In this document: positions 1-6,534 of the stretch, piece by piece
How positions within the stretch are numbered: position 1 is the stretch's first letter
Layout: each line of letters starts with the position of its first letter
Assembly: GCA_015485375.1 (NCBI GenBank)
Contig: WFTU01000380.1
Span: forward strand, 1-11,584
Reading direction: 5' to 3'
DNA from: Paracoccaceae bacterium
GTDB lineage: Bacteria; Pseudomonadota; Alphaproteobacteria; Rhodobacterales; Rhodobacteraceae
Length of the DNA: 11,584 bases
Position numbers and translations under genes: made by a program
The notes under the pieces: model-generated
The model's input: the letters and a program-made list of their open reading frames with translations, nothing else
The model's database searches: none
Told to the model about the DNA's origin: nothing

Positions 1-1217
1 TCGATGCACAGCCCCTCTTCCCCATCGGCGGCGCGAAACCCGATCCTGCCGTTTGCGCCTGCCGCTTCTGATGCGTTCAGCAACAGGTTGAGCGCGATCT
101 GGCGCACGGGGGCGGAGGGGAAAGATCCGATGTTGCGCCCGCTAACCTCGACCGACCAGTCAAGGCTCTGGCGTTGGCGCGAGGTTTCCGCGCGGATCAA
201 CAGACGCAAATCGTCAAAATCGTCGATGCCGAGGCGCGCGCCGGTGCGGTCCAGCCGGTTCTGGTCCAGCGTGACGCGGGCGACATCGCGCAGATGCTCC
301 AGCCCGCGCACAAGGATATCGGCCGATTCCCGCACGACCTCGGGCCGGTCGGCATATTCACGCATCGTATCGGCGGCATTCAGCAAACCGCCCAACGGGT
401 TGTTGATTTCATGCGCCAGCGACGACGACAGCCGCCCCAGACTGACAAAGCGTTCGCGCTCGGCCAGCCGCTTGTCGGCCTCGGCCTTGGCCTCGATCGC
501 GCCGACCATGGTGTTGTAGCTTTGCGCCAGCTGCGCGACTTCGGTGTCGCCGTGGGGCATTTCGGATTCCGGCACCGGCTCCGGTGTCTGGGTGAAATTG
601 CGCATCCGGCCCATGACATTTTCCACCGGTGCCAGAATACGCCGCATGGCAAGATAGCCGAATATCGCCAGCAGAAAGGTCGCCACGGCATTGCCCAGCA
701 ACAGCAGCCGCGCCGCGCGTTTGCGCTCCGTGACCAGATCCGAGACATCCAGTTCCGTCAGGATTTGCCCGACCGTGCGACCCTGATACACCAGCGGTGC
801 CAACAGCCGGATTTGCGCATCCTCCCCTGTCAGGGACAGGTTTTCCAGATCCTGTGCCCCGCTGGCCAGAGCATCAATCCCGCCGTCGATGGGTGCGCGC
901 GCCGGATCGGTTGCTGCCAGAATGATCCCCTTGTCATTGGCCACCACCGCAAACACCAGCCGCCGCCCCTCGCTTTCGCCTGCGGCACGGTCCAGCGTGT
1001 CGTAGACCTCCCAGATATCATTGCGCAGAACCAGCGGGCCGAGGGCGATAGACAGGGCCTCGATTTGCAGTTGCGCCATCTCCTGCACCCGCGCGTTCTG
1101 CACCTGCCGCAGGGTGGCAAGAACCTGTTGCGAGGCCAGAAACCCGACCAGAATCATCAGTCCGGCGGTAAAAAACGGCACGCGGACAGAAAGGGGAATG
1201 CGCCTGAGCCCCCTCAT
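1..1217 (-). CDS. Membrane sensor histidine kinase, partial (C-terminus beyond left edge)
   Basis: A sensor kinase of a two-component system, read from ATG at 1217 through an open frame of 405 codons to the window edge. In order it shows TM1 at about residues 10-30, a periplasmic domain to about 163, TM2 at about 165-185, a HAMP-like linker, an H-box with the motif LAHEINNPLGG (His269), and an N-box with NLLLNASEAAG. The sequence stops before the G1 and G2 boxes of the ATPase domain. Its start overlaps the stop of the upstream binding-protein gene (ATGA, 1214-1217), so the two are probably translationally coupled and act together. The periplasmic domain resembles that of the kinase at 3430-4965: both have an R-(N/D)-D-I-W block and an A-A-(T/S)-D-P-A block. 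It is therefore a paralogue in a second SBP/kinase module, and a response regulator probably lies further left. The ligand is unknown. Confidence 0.9.
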   Translation of the reverse strand, partial: MRGLRRIPLSVRVPFFTAGLMILVGFLASQQVLATLRQVQNARVQEMAQLQIEALSIALGPLVLRNDIWEVYDTLDRAAGESEGRRLVFAVVANDKGIILAATDPARAPIDGGIDALASGAQDLENLSLTGEDAQIRLLAPLVYQGRTVGQILTELDVSDLVTERKRAARLLLLGNAVATFLLAIFGYLAMRRILAPVENVMGRMRNFTQTPEPVPESEMPHGDTEVAQLAQSYNTMVGAIEAKAEADKRLAERERFVSLGRLSSSLAHEINNPLGGLLNAADTMREYADRPEVVRESADILVRGLEHLRDVARVTLDQNRLDRTGARLGIDDFDDLRLLIRAETSRQRQSLDWSVEVSGRNIGSFPSAPVRQIALNLLLNASEAAGANGRIGFRAADGEEGLCI

Positions 1218-2071
1218 CCGCGCGTTGGCCCCAGATCCCGCATGCGCGCATCGATACCGTCATAAAGCGAAGGTTCCGCAATCGTCATCCCGTCAAGCTG
1301 CAGCAGGTCGAGCGCCACACGGCCGTCGGCGGTTTTGTCGAGATCCAGCAACGCCTGCTGCATCGCCTGCACCCGCGGATTGGCAATCCGGTCGGTGCGC
1401 GCGCAAAACGGCGGAAACCCGAGCCATTCGGAACGCCGCAGAACCTTCGTGCGGCTGGCAAGCTCCGGTTCCGCCTTCATCAATGCCTCCCAGACATAGC
1501 CGTCCACACTGCCGGATTCGACCAGCCCGTCGGCAACGGCGCGCACGACATTGCGGTGGCCATAGGTAAAAATGGTGCGGCGAAAGAAATCCTCCGGCCG
1601 TTCTCCCATGCGCGCCAGATCCGAGACAGTCACCAGATAACCGGAGTTGGAATCCGGATCGGAAAACGCATGCGTCCGGCCCCGCAAATCCCCGAGGTCC
1701 CCGGCATCGCTGTCCTTGCCCGCAATCAGATAGGACTGATACAGCGATTTCCCGTTCCAGACAGGCACCGCCAGCAGCGACAACATGCGCCGGTGCTGCA
1801 GATACGGGTAACCGCAAAGCCACGCCGCATCAATCGACCCTTCAAGCAGCAGCCCCGTGACCTCCTCGTAGGTGCGGCGCTGCTCCAGCTCGATATCGAC
1901 ACCGAGCGAGCTGGAAAACGCGGTGCGCAAGCGTTCGATAACTTCGGCATCATTGTCCAGAAACACCGGCGTCAGGCCCAGACGGAAGGGCGCCATCGCG
2001 CGGGCCGGTAGCGCGGGAAACAATGCCGCCGCCCCGATGGATTTCAGGATTTTCCGTCTGGTCACTTTCAA
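1214..2071 (-). CDS. PhnD-like periplasmic substrate-binding protein (sensory type, AioX/ArrX-like)
   Basis: A periplasmic binding protein of the phosphate/phosphonate (PhnD) class, about 285 aa. I chose the TTG start at 2071 because GGGGAG lies 9 nt upstream (2081-2086) and no suitable ATG exists; a GTG at 2065 is the alternative. The N-terminus (TRRKILKS followed by a hydrophobic stretch ending in PARA) is a Tat-like signal peptide. Blocks shared with the paralogue at 2582-3433 include RLGLTPVFL, DAAWLCGYPY (Cys86), FSDPDSNSGYLVT, YGHRNVVRAVA and SGSVDGYVWE. No transporter permease or ATPase gene is adjacent. The gene is coupled instead to a histidine kinase, so a ligand-sensing role like that of AioX is more likely than uptake. 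This is inference from context; the ligand is not known. Confidence 0.88.
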   Translation of the reverse strand: MKVTRRKILKSIGAAALFPALPARAMAPFRLGLTPVFLDNDAEVIERLRTAFSSSLGVDIELEQRRTYEEVTGLLLEGSIDAAWLCGYPYLQHRRMLSLLAVPVWNGKSLYQSYLIAGKDSDAGDLGDLRGRTHAFSDPDSNSGYLVTVSDLARMGERPEDFFRRTIFTYGHRNVVRAVADGLVESGSVDGYVWEALMKAEPELASRTKVLRRSEWLGFPPFCARTDRIANPRVQAMQQALLDLDKTADGRVALDLLQLDGMTIAEPSLYDGIDARMRDLGPTRG

Positions 2072-2080
2072 GATGTATCG

Positions 2081-2086
2081 CTCCCC
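2081..2086 (-). promoter_or_regulatory. Ribosome binding site deciding a TTG start
   Basis: GGGGAG on the minus strand ends 9 nt before TTG at 2071. The spacing supports TTG rather than the downstream GTG at 2065, which would be 15 nt away. Confidence 0.55.
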
Positions 2087-2099
2087 TGCCTGAAACCGC

Positions 2100-2128
2100 A
2101 GACTAGGCGGAACTTTTTTATTTGCCAA
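2100..2128 (-). promoter_or_regulatory. Candidate sigma-70-type promoter for the leftward SBP/kinase pair
   Basis: On the minus strand TTGGCA (2128-2123) and TAGTCT (2105-2100) are separated by 17 bp. The -35 matches the consensus at 5 of 6 positions and the -10 at 3 of 6. It lies about 30-60 bp upstream of the TTG start. The call rests on consensus only. Confidence 0.35.
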
Positions 2129-2375
2129 CCGCAACATCCTGCGGCCCGCAAATAAAGGTATCGGCAAATCCGGTGTCGGGGCCCGCATCCTGCAACAGAA
2201 TGCCTTTCTCGGCAGTATCCAGATCCTCGGGCGGCTCGCCCGGCGACAGGATATTCCCGTCCGCATGTGCCAGCGCGGCGGCAGGAAACACATCTCTTTC
2301 CTTTGGAATGGCCTCGCTACTTTTTCCGAGCACTTCCTTCAGTAAATCATTCTGCATGCTCATCTCTGCATACAT
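2118..2375 (-). CDS. Doubtful 85-codon frame; start is inside a transposase remnant
   Basis: An open frame from ATG at 2375 to TAA at 2118-2120. Its first 18 residues (MYAEMSMQNDLLKEVLGK) are the end of an IS3-type OrfA rather than the start of a normal gene. The rest, about 67 residues rich in Ala, Pro, Asp and Gly, matches no family I recognise. I saw no convincing ribosome binding site. Its end overlaps the candidate promoter of the leftward operon. It is most likely a chance or decayed frame created when the insertion element fused with local DNA; expression of a real small protein cannot be excluded. Confidence 0.2.
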   Translation of the reverse strand: MYAEMSMQNDLLKEVLGKSSEAIPKERDVFPAAALAHADGNILSPGEPPEDLDTAEKGILLQDAGPDTGFADTFICGPQDVAVGK

Positions 2376-2440
2376 CCGCTTCAGACGCCCGTTTCTTCTG
2401 CCAGCGTCTTCATCTCCGAAATCAGTGGCGTTAACTTGAT
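2322..2440 (-). mobile_element. Remnant of IS3-family transposase OrfA with a 1-nt frameshift
   Basis: On the minus strand one frame reads LTPLISEMKTLAEE and the next reads RLKRMYAEMSMQNDLLKEVLGK. Restoring one A in the run at 2392-2394 joins them into the continuous coiled-coil tail typical of IS3-family OrfA (AEEN-x-RLKRMYAE). No helix-turn-helix start, OrfB/DDE part or terminal inverted repeats are visible, so this is a dead fragment of about 120 bp. It lies between two divergent paralogous sensor modules, at the upstream flank of the low-G+C stretch. Confidence 0.65.
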
Positions 2441-2581
2441 AAAAACTACCGGAACCCGGATATTGTAAACCTTGTGCATATTAGGCAAGCCGGTAAATAT
2501 CTTGACTGGTAATGGCAAAGGGTATTTCATTTGCAGACATCCTTGGCCACTTGTCATGCCTGCATCTGAAAAGAAGGAAAC
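2441..2581 (+). promoter_or_regulatory. Upstream region of the rightward XSR operon, with a weak promoter candidate
   Basis: A low-G+C spacer of about 140 bp upstream of the second binding-protein gene. TTGACT (2502-2507) and TTTCAT (2525-2530) are 17 bp apart and could be a sigma-70-type promoter. A second, poorer pair is TTGTGC (2472-2477) with TAAATA (2494-2499). No copy of the 18-bp palindrome found at 6335-6382 is present here. The ribosome binding site is AAGGAA just before ATG at 2582. Confidence 0.3.
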
Positions 2582-3433
2582 ATGAAACGCAGAGGATTCC
2601 TCGCGAGTTCCTTGGCCCTGGCAACCGGGCTGGCAGCGCCTGCCTTAGGGCAGCGCGCCGTTTTGCGTTTTGGCCTCACACCGGTATTTTTGTCAAATGA
2701 TCTGATGTTGCTGAGTATGCTCGAAGAATACTTTAGCCGTGTTACCGGAGTAAGTGTCGAACTCGTACAAAAACGCACGTATCAGGAAATCACGACCCTG
2801 TTGGCAACAAGAAGTCTCGACGCCGCATGGATCTGTGGATATCCATTTATCCGCTTCAAGGATGTTCTGGAACTGTTGAGCGTACCCGTCTGGCAGGGTC
2901 GGCCACGCTATCAGGCCTATCTTATTGGTGCAGATGGGCGGGACGCGTCGAGTATCGACGATCTACGCGGTGATTTGCATTGTTTTTCCGATCCTGACTC
3001 GAATTCCGGCTATCTGGTCACTTCGGCCTTGCTGGCGGATCGGAAATTGCATCCGAGTGAATTTTTCCGCAAAACGTTTTTTGGATATGGCCACCGCAAT
3101 GTGGTGCGGGCCGTTGCATCCAGACTGGCACAAAGCGGAAGCGTGGACGGGTACGTCTGGGAGGTGCTAAACGAGGTCGAGCCGGAGTTGACCCGAAAAA
3201 CATCTGTGATCGCCAAATCGGACTGGCTGGGTTTTCCACCTATCGCCGCCCCGAAAGCCGCCGTTGGCTCGCCGGAATACGACGCTATCCGCGAGGCTGT
3301 ACTGAACATGCACGAGGATGCGCAAGGACGGCAAATTCTCGACTTGTTGAAGCTGGACAGTTTTGGCCCGCCCGAGGGAACCAATTACGAGAAGATTGCC
3401 GAATTCATACAAAAAGTGCAGGACTTTGGATGA
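2582..3433 (+). CDS. PhnD-like periplasmic substrate-binding protein (sensory type, AioX/ArrX-like)
   Basis: A 283-aa secreted binding protein of the PhnD class. The start ATG has AAGGAA close upstream and is followed by a Tat-like signal (KRRGFLASS plus a hydrophobic stretch, cleavage probably near residue 24). Blocks shared with the paralogue at 1214-2071 are RFGLTPVFL, DAAWICGYPF (Cys85), FSDPDSNSGYLVT, FGYGHRNVVRAVA and SGSVDGYVWE. A second cysteine (Cys134, in LHCFSD) is Ala in the paralogue. Its stop overlaps the kinase start (ATGA, 3430-3433), so it belongs to a binding protein/kinase/regulator operon like aioXSR or arxXSR. It probably presents a bound ligand to the kinase's periplasmic domain. 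No transport genes are nearby. Its G+C content is clearly lower than that of the other paralogue, which suggests a different recent history. Confidence 0.9.
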   Translation: MKRRGFLASSLALATGLAAPALGQRAVLRFGLTPVFLSNDLMLLSMLEEYFSRVTGVSVELVQKRTYQEITTLLATRSLDAAWICGYPFIRFKDVLELLSVPVWQGRPRYQAYLIGADGRDASSIDDLRGDLHCFSDPDSNSGYLVTSALLADRKLHPSEFFRKTFFGYGHRNVVRAVASRLAQSGSVDGYVWEVLNEVEPELTRKTSVIAKSDWLGFPPIAAPKAAVGSPEYDAIREAVLNMHEDAQGRQILDLLKLDSFGPPEGTNYEKIAEFIQKVQDFG

Positions 3434-4965
3434 GCCTTGTCAGAATTCACCCGGCTTCCTGGCCCATCACACTCAAAATTCCACTGGTTGTGGCTTTGTT
3501 GATGATTGCCATTGGAGGCATAACAACCGAACGGGTACTGTCAAAGCTGTCGGAAATACAGGATCAGAACCTAAAAGAACTTTCCGGCGCGTATCTGGAT
3601 GGATTGTCGTCTGCTGTACTCCCGCATGTTTTGCGCGACGACATTTGGGATATTTTCGATGCGATCGAGCGATCTAAATTATTGTTCGAAAATCTGAATA
3701 TCAATTCAACAATTGTCACCGGTCCTGACAACATAATTCTTGCGGCATCCGATCCTGCCACCCTTCCGACGGAGTCGGTCGTCCCGGATGAATACCTTGT
3801 TGCGGCCATACCCGATGATACGGTGGCTATTCGATCGGATCAGCCAGTAGTGCGTTTGGTAAAAAATCTGGACTTTCAGGGCCAGACAGTCGGCAAAATG
3901 ATGGTCACACTCGATGTTTCCGATCAACTGGCGGAGCGTCGTAGTGTCCGCTTTGCGCTTGTCGGCACGATCGCGGCTCTTACAGTTTTGATGGCTGTAT
4001 TCGGATACCTGCTAACCCGTCGCATGGCCCGCCCGATGCAAATTCTGGCGGAGCATCTTGAACAGAGCAAAGACGGCAGATTTACGGAAATTTCAACCTC
4101 CGACACAGGTAGTTTCGGCAAAGAGGTTTCGACTCTGTTTAACAGCTACAATTCCATGGTCAGGGCGGTGAACGAGCGGGATATGCTGGCCGCGACCCTG
4201 CACGAGGAGGAAAAACTGGCCGGTCTGGGCAGGCTGGCGGCGGCCATGGCGCATGAAATCAACAATCCGCTGGGCGGCATGTTGAATGTGCTTGAAACCC
4301 TGAAGCGGCACGATGACAAGCCGGAGATCCGCAAAAAATCGATCAATATGCTGGAGCGCGGGCTGAAAAGCATCGGGGATGTGGTGCAGACATCGCTGGC
4401 GGCCTATCGCAGCCGGTCGGCGAAACGGAATCTTGGCGAAAAGGACTTCGTCGATTTGCGACAGTTACTACGACCGGAGATCCACCGCCGCGCCCAGAAT
4501 CTGGCGTGGAACGTGGACTGGCGGGGCAAGCTGGCCATCGACGGGACCAGCGTGCGCCAGATTGCGCTGAACCTGCTGCTGAATGCCTCCAAGGCTGCGG
4601 GACATGGCGGGCAGCTTTCCTTTCGCTCTGCTGTCGAGGGCGAAGAATTGCGGATCGTTGTCGAGAACAGCGGCGCCGGAATTCCGGAGGACCTGTTGCA
4701 TTGCCTGAATTGCTCCAAGGGGGGCAAGGCGCCACCCTCCGGCGACAATAGTAATGCCGGAATAGGGTTCTGGGATATTTGCGCGGATTGCGACAACGAA
4801 AGTAAAAGGCTGCCGCTAGAGGACCGTGTCGGGCTGGGCCTCTGGGTCACATGCCGCCTTGTGCAGGATCTGGACGGGCAGTTGGGGGCTGCCAGTTCGG
4901 ACGGCGTCACTGCGGTCACGGTGGTGTTGCCATTGAAACGCGGAGCGGCGAAACATGCAGCTTGA
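3430..4965 (+). CDS. Membrane sensor histidine kinase with a four-Cys insertion in the ATP lid
   Basis: A 511-aa sensor kinase that probably reads the adjacent binding protein and phosphorylates the regulator encoded next. It shows TM1 at about residues 12-32, a periplasmic domain of about 135 residues, TM2 at 173-195, a HAMP-like linker, an H-box MAHEINNPLGG (His275), an N-box NLLLNASKAAG (Asn381/Asn385), a G1 box N-S-G-A-G-I (413-418) and a G2 box GLGLW (468-472). The stretch between G1 and G2 is about 50 residues, some 25 longer than usual. It holds a C-x2-C-x22-C-x2-C arrangement (Cys425, 428, 451, 454). The G1 aspartate is Asn413, a known variant. The start overlaps the upstream stop and the end overlaps the regulator start by 11 nt. 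The sensor half (to about base 4145) is A+T-richer than the catalytic half, so the gene may be a chimera. Confidence 0.93.
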   Translation: MSLVRIHPASWPITLKIPLVVALLMIAIGGITTERVLSKLSEIQDQNLKELSGAYLDGLSSAVLPHVLRDDIWDIFDAIERSKLLFENLNINSTIVTGPDNIILAASDPATLPTESVVPDEYLVAAIPDDTVAIRSDQPVVRLVKNLDFQGQTVGKMMVTLDVSDQLAERRSVRFALVGTIAALTVLMAVFGYLLTRRMARPMQILAEHLEQSKDGRFTEISTSDTGSFGKEVSTLFNSYNSMVRAVNERDMLAATLHEEEKLAGLGRLAAAMAHEINNPLGGMLNVLETLKRHDDKPEIRKKSINMLERGLKSIGDVVQTSLAAYRSRSAKRNLGEKDFVDLRQLLRPEIHRRAQNLAWNVDWRGKLAIDGTSVRQIALNLLLNASKAAGHGGQLSFRSAVEGEELRIVVENSGAGIPEDLLHCLNCSKGGKAPPSGDNSNAGIGFWDICADCDNESKRLPLEDRVGLGLWVTCRLVQDLDGQLGAASSDGVTAVTVVLPLKRGAAKHAA

Positions 4966-6265
4966 AGGCTTGAAAATCGGGATTATCGAGGACGACCCCA
5001 TCATGGGGGAATCCCTCGCGCAGGTGTTCACCCTCGAAGGGGCCGATGTGATCTGGTGGGCCTCGGGTGCCGAGGGACTTAACGCGCTGCCCTATGCCAA
5101 CCGCGATATTATCGTTTGCGATATCCGGCTACCCGATATGAACGGCGAGCAGATTTTTGACGAGGCGCGCCGCTACCGCTCGGTGGCGCCGTTTCTGTTC
5201 ATGACCGCCTATGGCGACGTGGAACAAGCCGTGGGGCTGTTGAAAAAAGGCGCGGGCGATTATGTGACCAAACCGTTCGAGCTTGAAGACCTGTTCCACC
5301 GCATCACGGCGCTGGTGCCGGACAAGGAGCTGCGTCTGACCAAGGGAATGCTCGGGCCGTCGGCGGCGATGCTGGAGATCGAAAGCACCCTGAAACGGGT
5401 TTCCGGTGCACCCATGCCGGTTTTGCTGACCGGCCAGACCGGTGTCGGCAAAGAGGTCTGCGCGCATTTTCTGCATGACCTCTCGGCCAAGGACGCCGCG
5501 CCCTTCATGGCGGTGAACTGTGCGGCCATTCCGGAAAACGCGATGGAGATGGAACTGTTCGGCACCGAGCAACCGCAACTGCATCAGGGATATGCGGAGC
5601 GCGCGCAGAAGGGCACGCTCTATCTGGACGGCATCGGGGATCTGTCCCTGGGCCTGCAACCGAAACTGCTGCGGCTTCTGGAAGAGGAGACATTTTTCCG
5701 GATCGGCGGGCATGAGCCGGTGCATTTCGATGCCCGGATTATCTGTTCCAGCAGCATAGACATCCGGACATTGCTGGAGGAGGACCGCTTCCGCGAGGAT
5801 CTGTTCTATCGCATCAACACGGTTTCTATCGATATTCCGCCCCTGCGCGAACGGGTGGACGATATCATCTGGCTGGCCGAACGCTTCCTGCACGAGGCTG
5901 CGGCCCTGTCCGGCAATGCCCCCAAGGAACTGAGCAGCGGTGCCGAGGAACGTCTTGTCGATCACTCGTGGCCCGGCAACGTTCGGGAACTGCGAAACCG
6001 GATCGAGCGCGCGAACTCGCTGGCGCTGAACCGCTATATCCTGCCCGAGGACCTGTTCACGGACCGTCCGGGCGATCGCAGTTTCGACTACAAGGTGGCA
6101 AAACTCTCCGTTGTTCGCGATGCCGCCGAAAAGCGGCAGATCGAGCTGGCGCTGAAAGCGCGGGGCGGCAATGTTTCGCTGGCGGCGCAAACGCTCGGGA
6201 TTTCACGCACGACCATGTGGGAAAAAATGCTGAAACACGGCATCAAGGGCCGGGCGAAAGACTAG
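4955..6265 (+). CDS. NtrC-like response regulator with degenerate AAA+ domain lacking GAFTGA
   Basis: A 436-aa regulator with a receiver domain (residues 5-120; acidic pocket Glu12/Asp13/Asp14, phospho-acceptor Asp56, later Thr and Lys), an AAA+ domain (about 135-370) and a C-terminal Fis-type helix-turn-helix (about 392-432). Walker A is GQTGVGKE (160-167). Three usual features are altered. The loop after ELFG (200-203) runs TEQPQLHQGYAERAQKG, with no GAFTGA and about 6 residues missing. Walker B reads LYLDGIGD (Gly226 in place of Glu). The sensor I region is SSS (265-267) rather than ATN. The FREDLFYRI arginine region and WPGNVREL are kept. The start at 4955 has GGAG 9 nt upstream. Rhodobacter NtrC and HupR likewise lack GAFTGA and act with sigma-70. 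The regulator probably controls the oxidoreductase genes downstream. Confidence 0.93.
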   Translation: MQLEGLKIGIIEDDPIMGESLAQVFTLEGADVIWWASGAEGLNALPYANRDIIVCDIRLPDMNGEQIFDEARRYRSVAPFLFMTAYGDVEQAVGLLKKGAGDYVTKPFELEDLFHRITALVPDKELRLTKGMLGPSAAMLEIESTLKRVSGAPMPVLLTGQTGVGKEVCAHFLHDLSAKDAAPFMAVNCAAIPENAMEMELFGTEQPQLHQGYAERAQKGTLYLDGIGDLSLGLQPKLLRLLEEETFFRIGGHEPVHFDARIICSSSIDIRTLLEEDRFREDLFYRINTVSIDIPPLRERVDDIIWLAERFLHEAAALSGNAPKELSSGAEERLVDHSWPGNVRELRNRIERANSLALNRYILPEDLFTDRPGDRSFDYKVAKLSVVRDAAEKRQIELALKARGGNVSLAAQTLGISRTTMWEKMLKHGIKGRAKD

Positions 6266-6279
6266 CGCCGGTTCCGGCG
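6266..6279 (+). terminator. Short GC hairpin right after the regulator stop (weak terminator candidate)
   Basis: CGCCGG-TT-CCGGCG can fold immediately after the TAG stop (6263-6265). The loop is very tight and no run of T follows, so it may only mark the transcript end or protect a 3' end. Low confidence. Confidence 0.2.
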
Positions 6280-6334
6280 GATTTGCCCGTATCTTTCTGA
6301 TTCACGGGGCTCCCTTCACGGAAGATTTACGCAT

Positions 6335-6352
6335 TGTTCGGAAATCCGAACA
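6335..6352. promoter_or_regulatory. Operator candidate 1: 18-bp palindrome
   Basis: TGTTCGGAAATCCGAACA is a perfect dyad with 8-bp arms around AA. It lies 70 bp after the regulator gene and 183 bp upstream of the FeS subunit start. It is the natural candidate binding site for the regulator encoded next to it, whose Fis-type domain would bind as a dimer. Confidence 0.6.
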
Positions 6353-6364
6353 GGGAATCCGGAA

Positions 6365-6382
6365 TTTTCGGAATCCCGAACA
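6365..6382. promoter_or_regulatory. Operator candidate 2: near-copy of the 18-bp palindrome
   Basis: TTTTCGGAATCCCGAACA matches copy 1 at 15 of 18 positions. The two centres are 30 bp apart, close to three helical turns, so two dimers could sit on the same DNA face. A further GGAATCC element lies between them (6354-6360). The arrangement is that of tandem sites for an NtrC-type protein. Confidence 0.55.
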
Positions 6383-6534
6383 GGTTTGTGCCCCTCCCGC
6401 GCTATGTGAAAAACCTGCCTTGCCCTTAACCTGTGTCTACCAGGGCGCGCTGCGAAAGCCCGCCACCCCGAAACACAGGACCTTTGCGCTTGTCGAGCAA
6501 GCCGCATTCGTCGGAGAACAGGGAGAATATAATC
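6383..6534 (+). promoter_or_regulatory. Leader of the oxidoreductase operon; no sigma-54 promoter seen
   Basis: This stretch between operator 2 and the FeS gene must hold the operon promoter if the palindromes are activator sites. I found no TGGCA-N-TTGC element with GG and GC at the 10-nt spacing needed for sigma-54. A possible sigma-70 -10 (CTATGT, 6402-6407) lies about 20 bp after operator 2, with no good -35. GGGAG at 6521-6525 is 9 nt before ATG 6535 and fixes that start. The upstream in-frame ATG at 6433 gives a Ser/Arg/Pro-rich extension unlike the family. Confidence 0.4.

Noticed and set aside
174..1265. A 363-codon plus-strand frame
   Set aside because: It lies opposite the histidine kinase and is Gln/His/Arg-rich without domain signals.
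2072..2293. N-terminal extension of the left binding protein to an ATG at 2293
   Set aside because: The extra residues are Arg/Pro-rich, overlap the transposase-derived frame and would bury the Tat-like signal; the GGGGAG/TTG start fits better.
2513..2535. TGGCA...TTGCA upstream of the second binding protein, resembling a sigma-54 promoter
   Set aside because: GG and GC are 17 nt apart; sigma-54 promoters need 10.
5129..6190. A 353-codon minus-strand frame opposite the response regulator
   Set aside because: It is a mirror of the regulator, whose receiver, AAA+ and helix-turn-helix motifs are unmistakable.
6433..6534. Upstream ATG at 6433 for the FeS subunit
   Set aside because: The 34-residue extension is unlike the family and a good binding site precedes ATG 6535.
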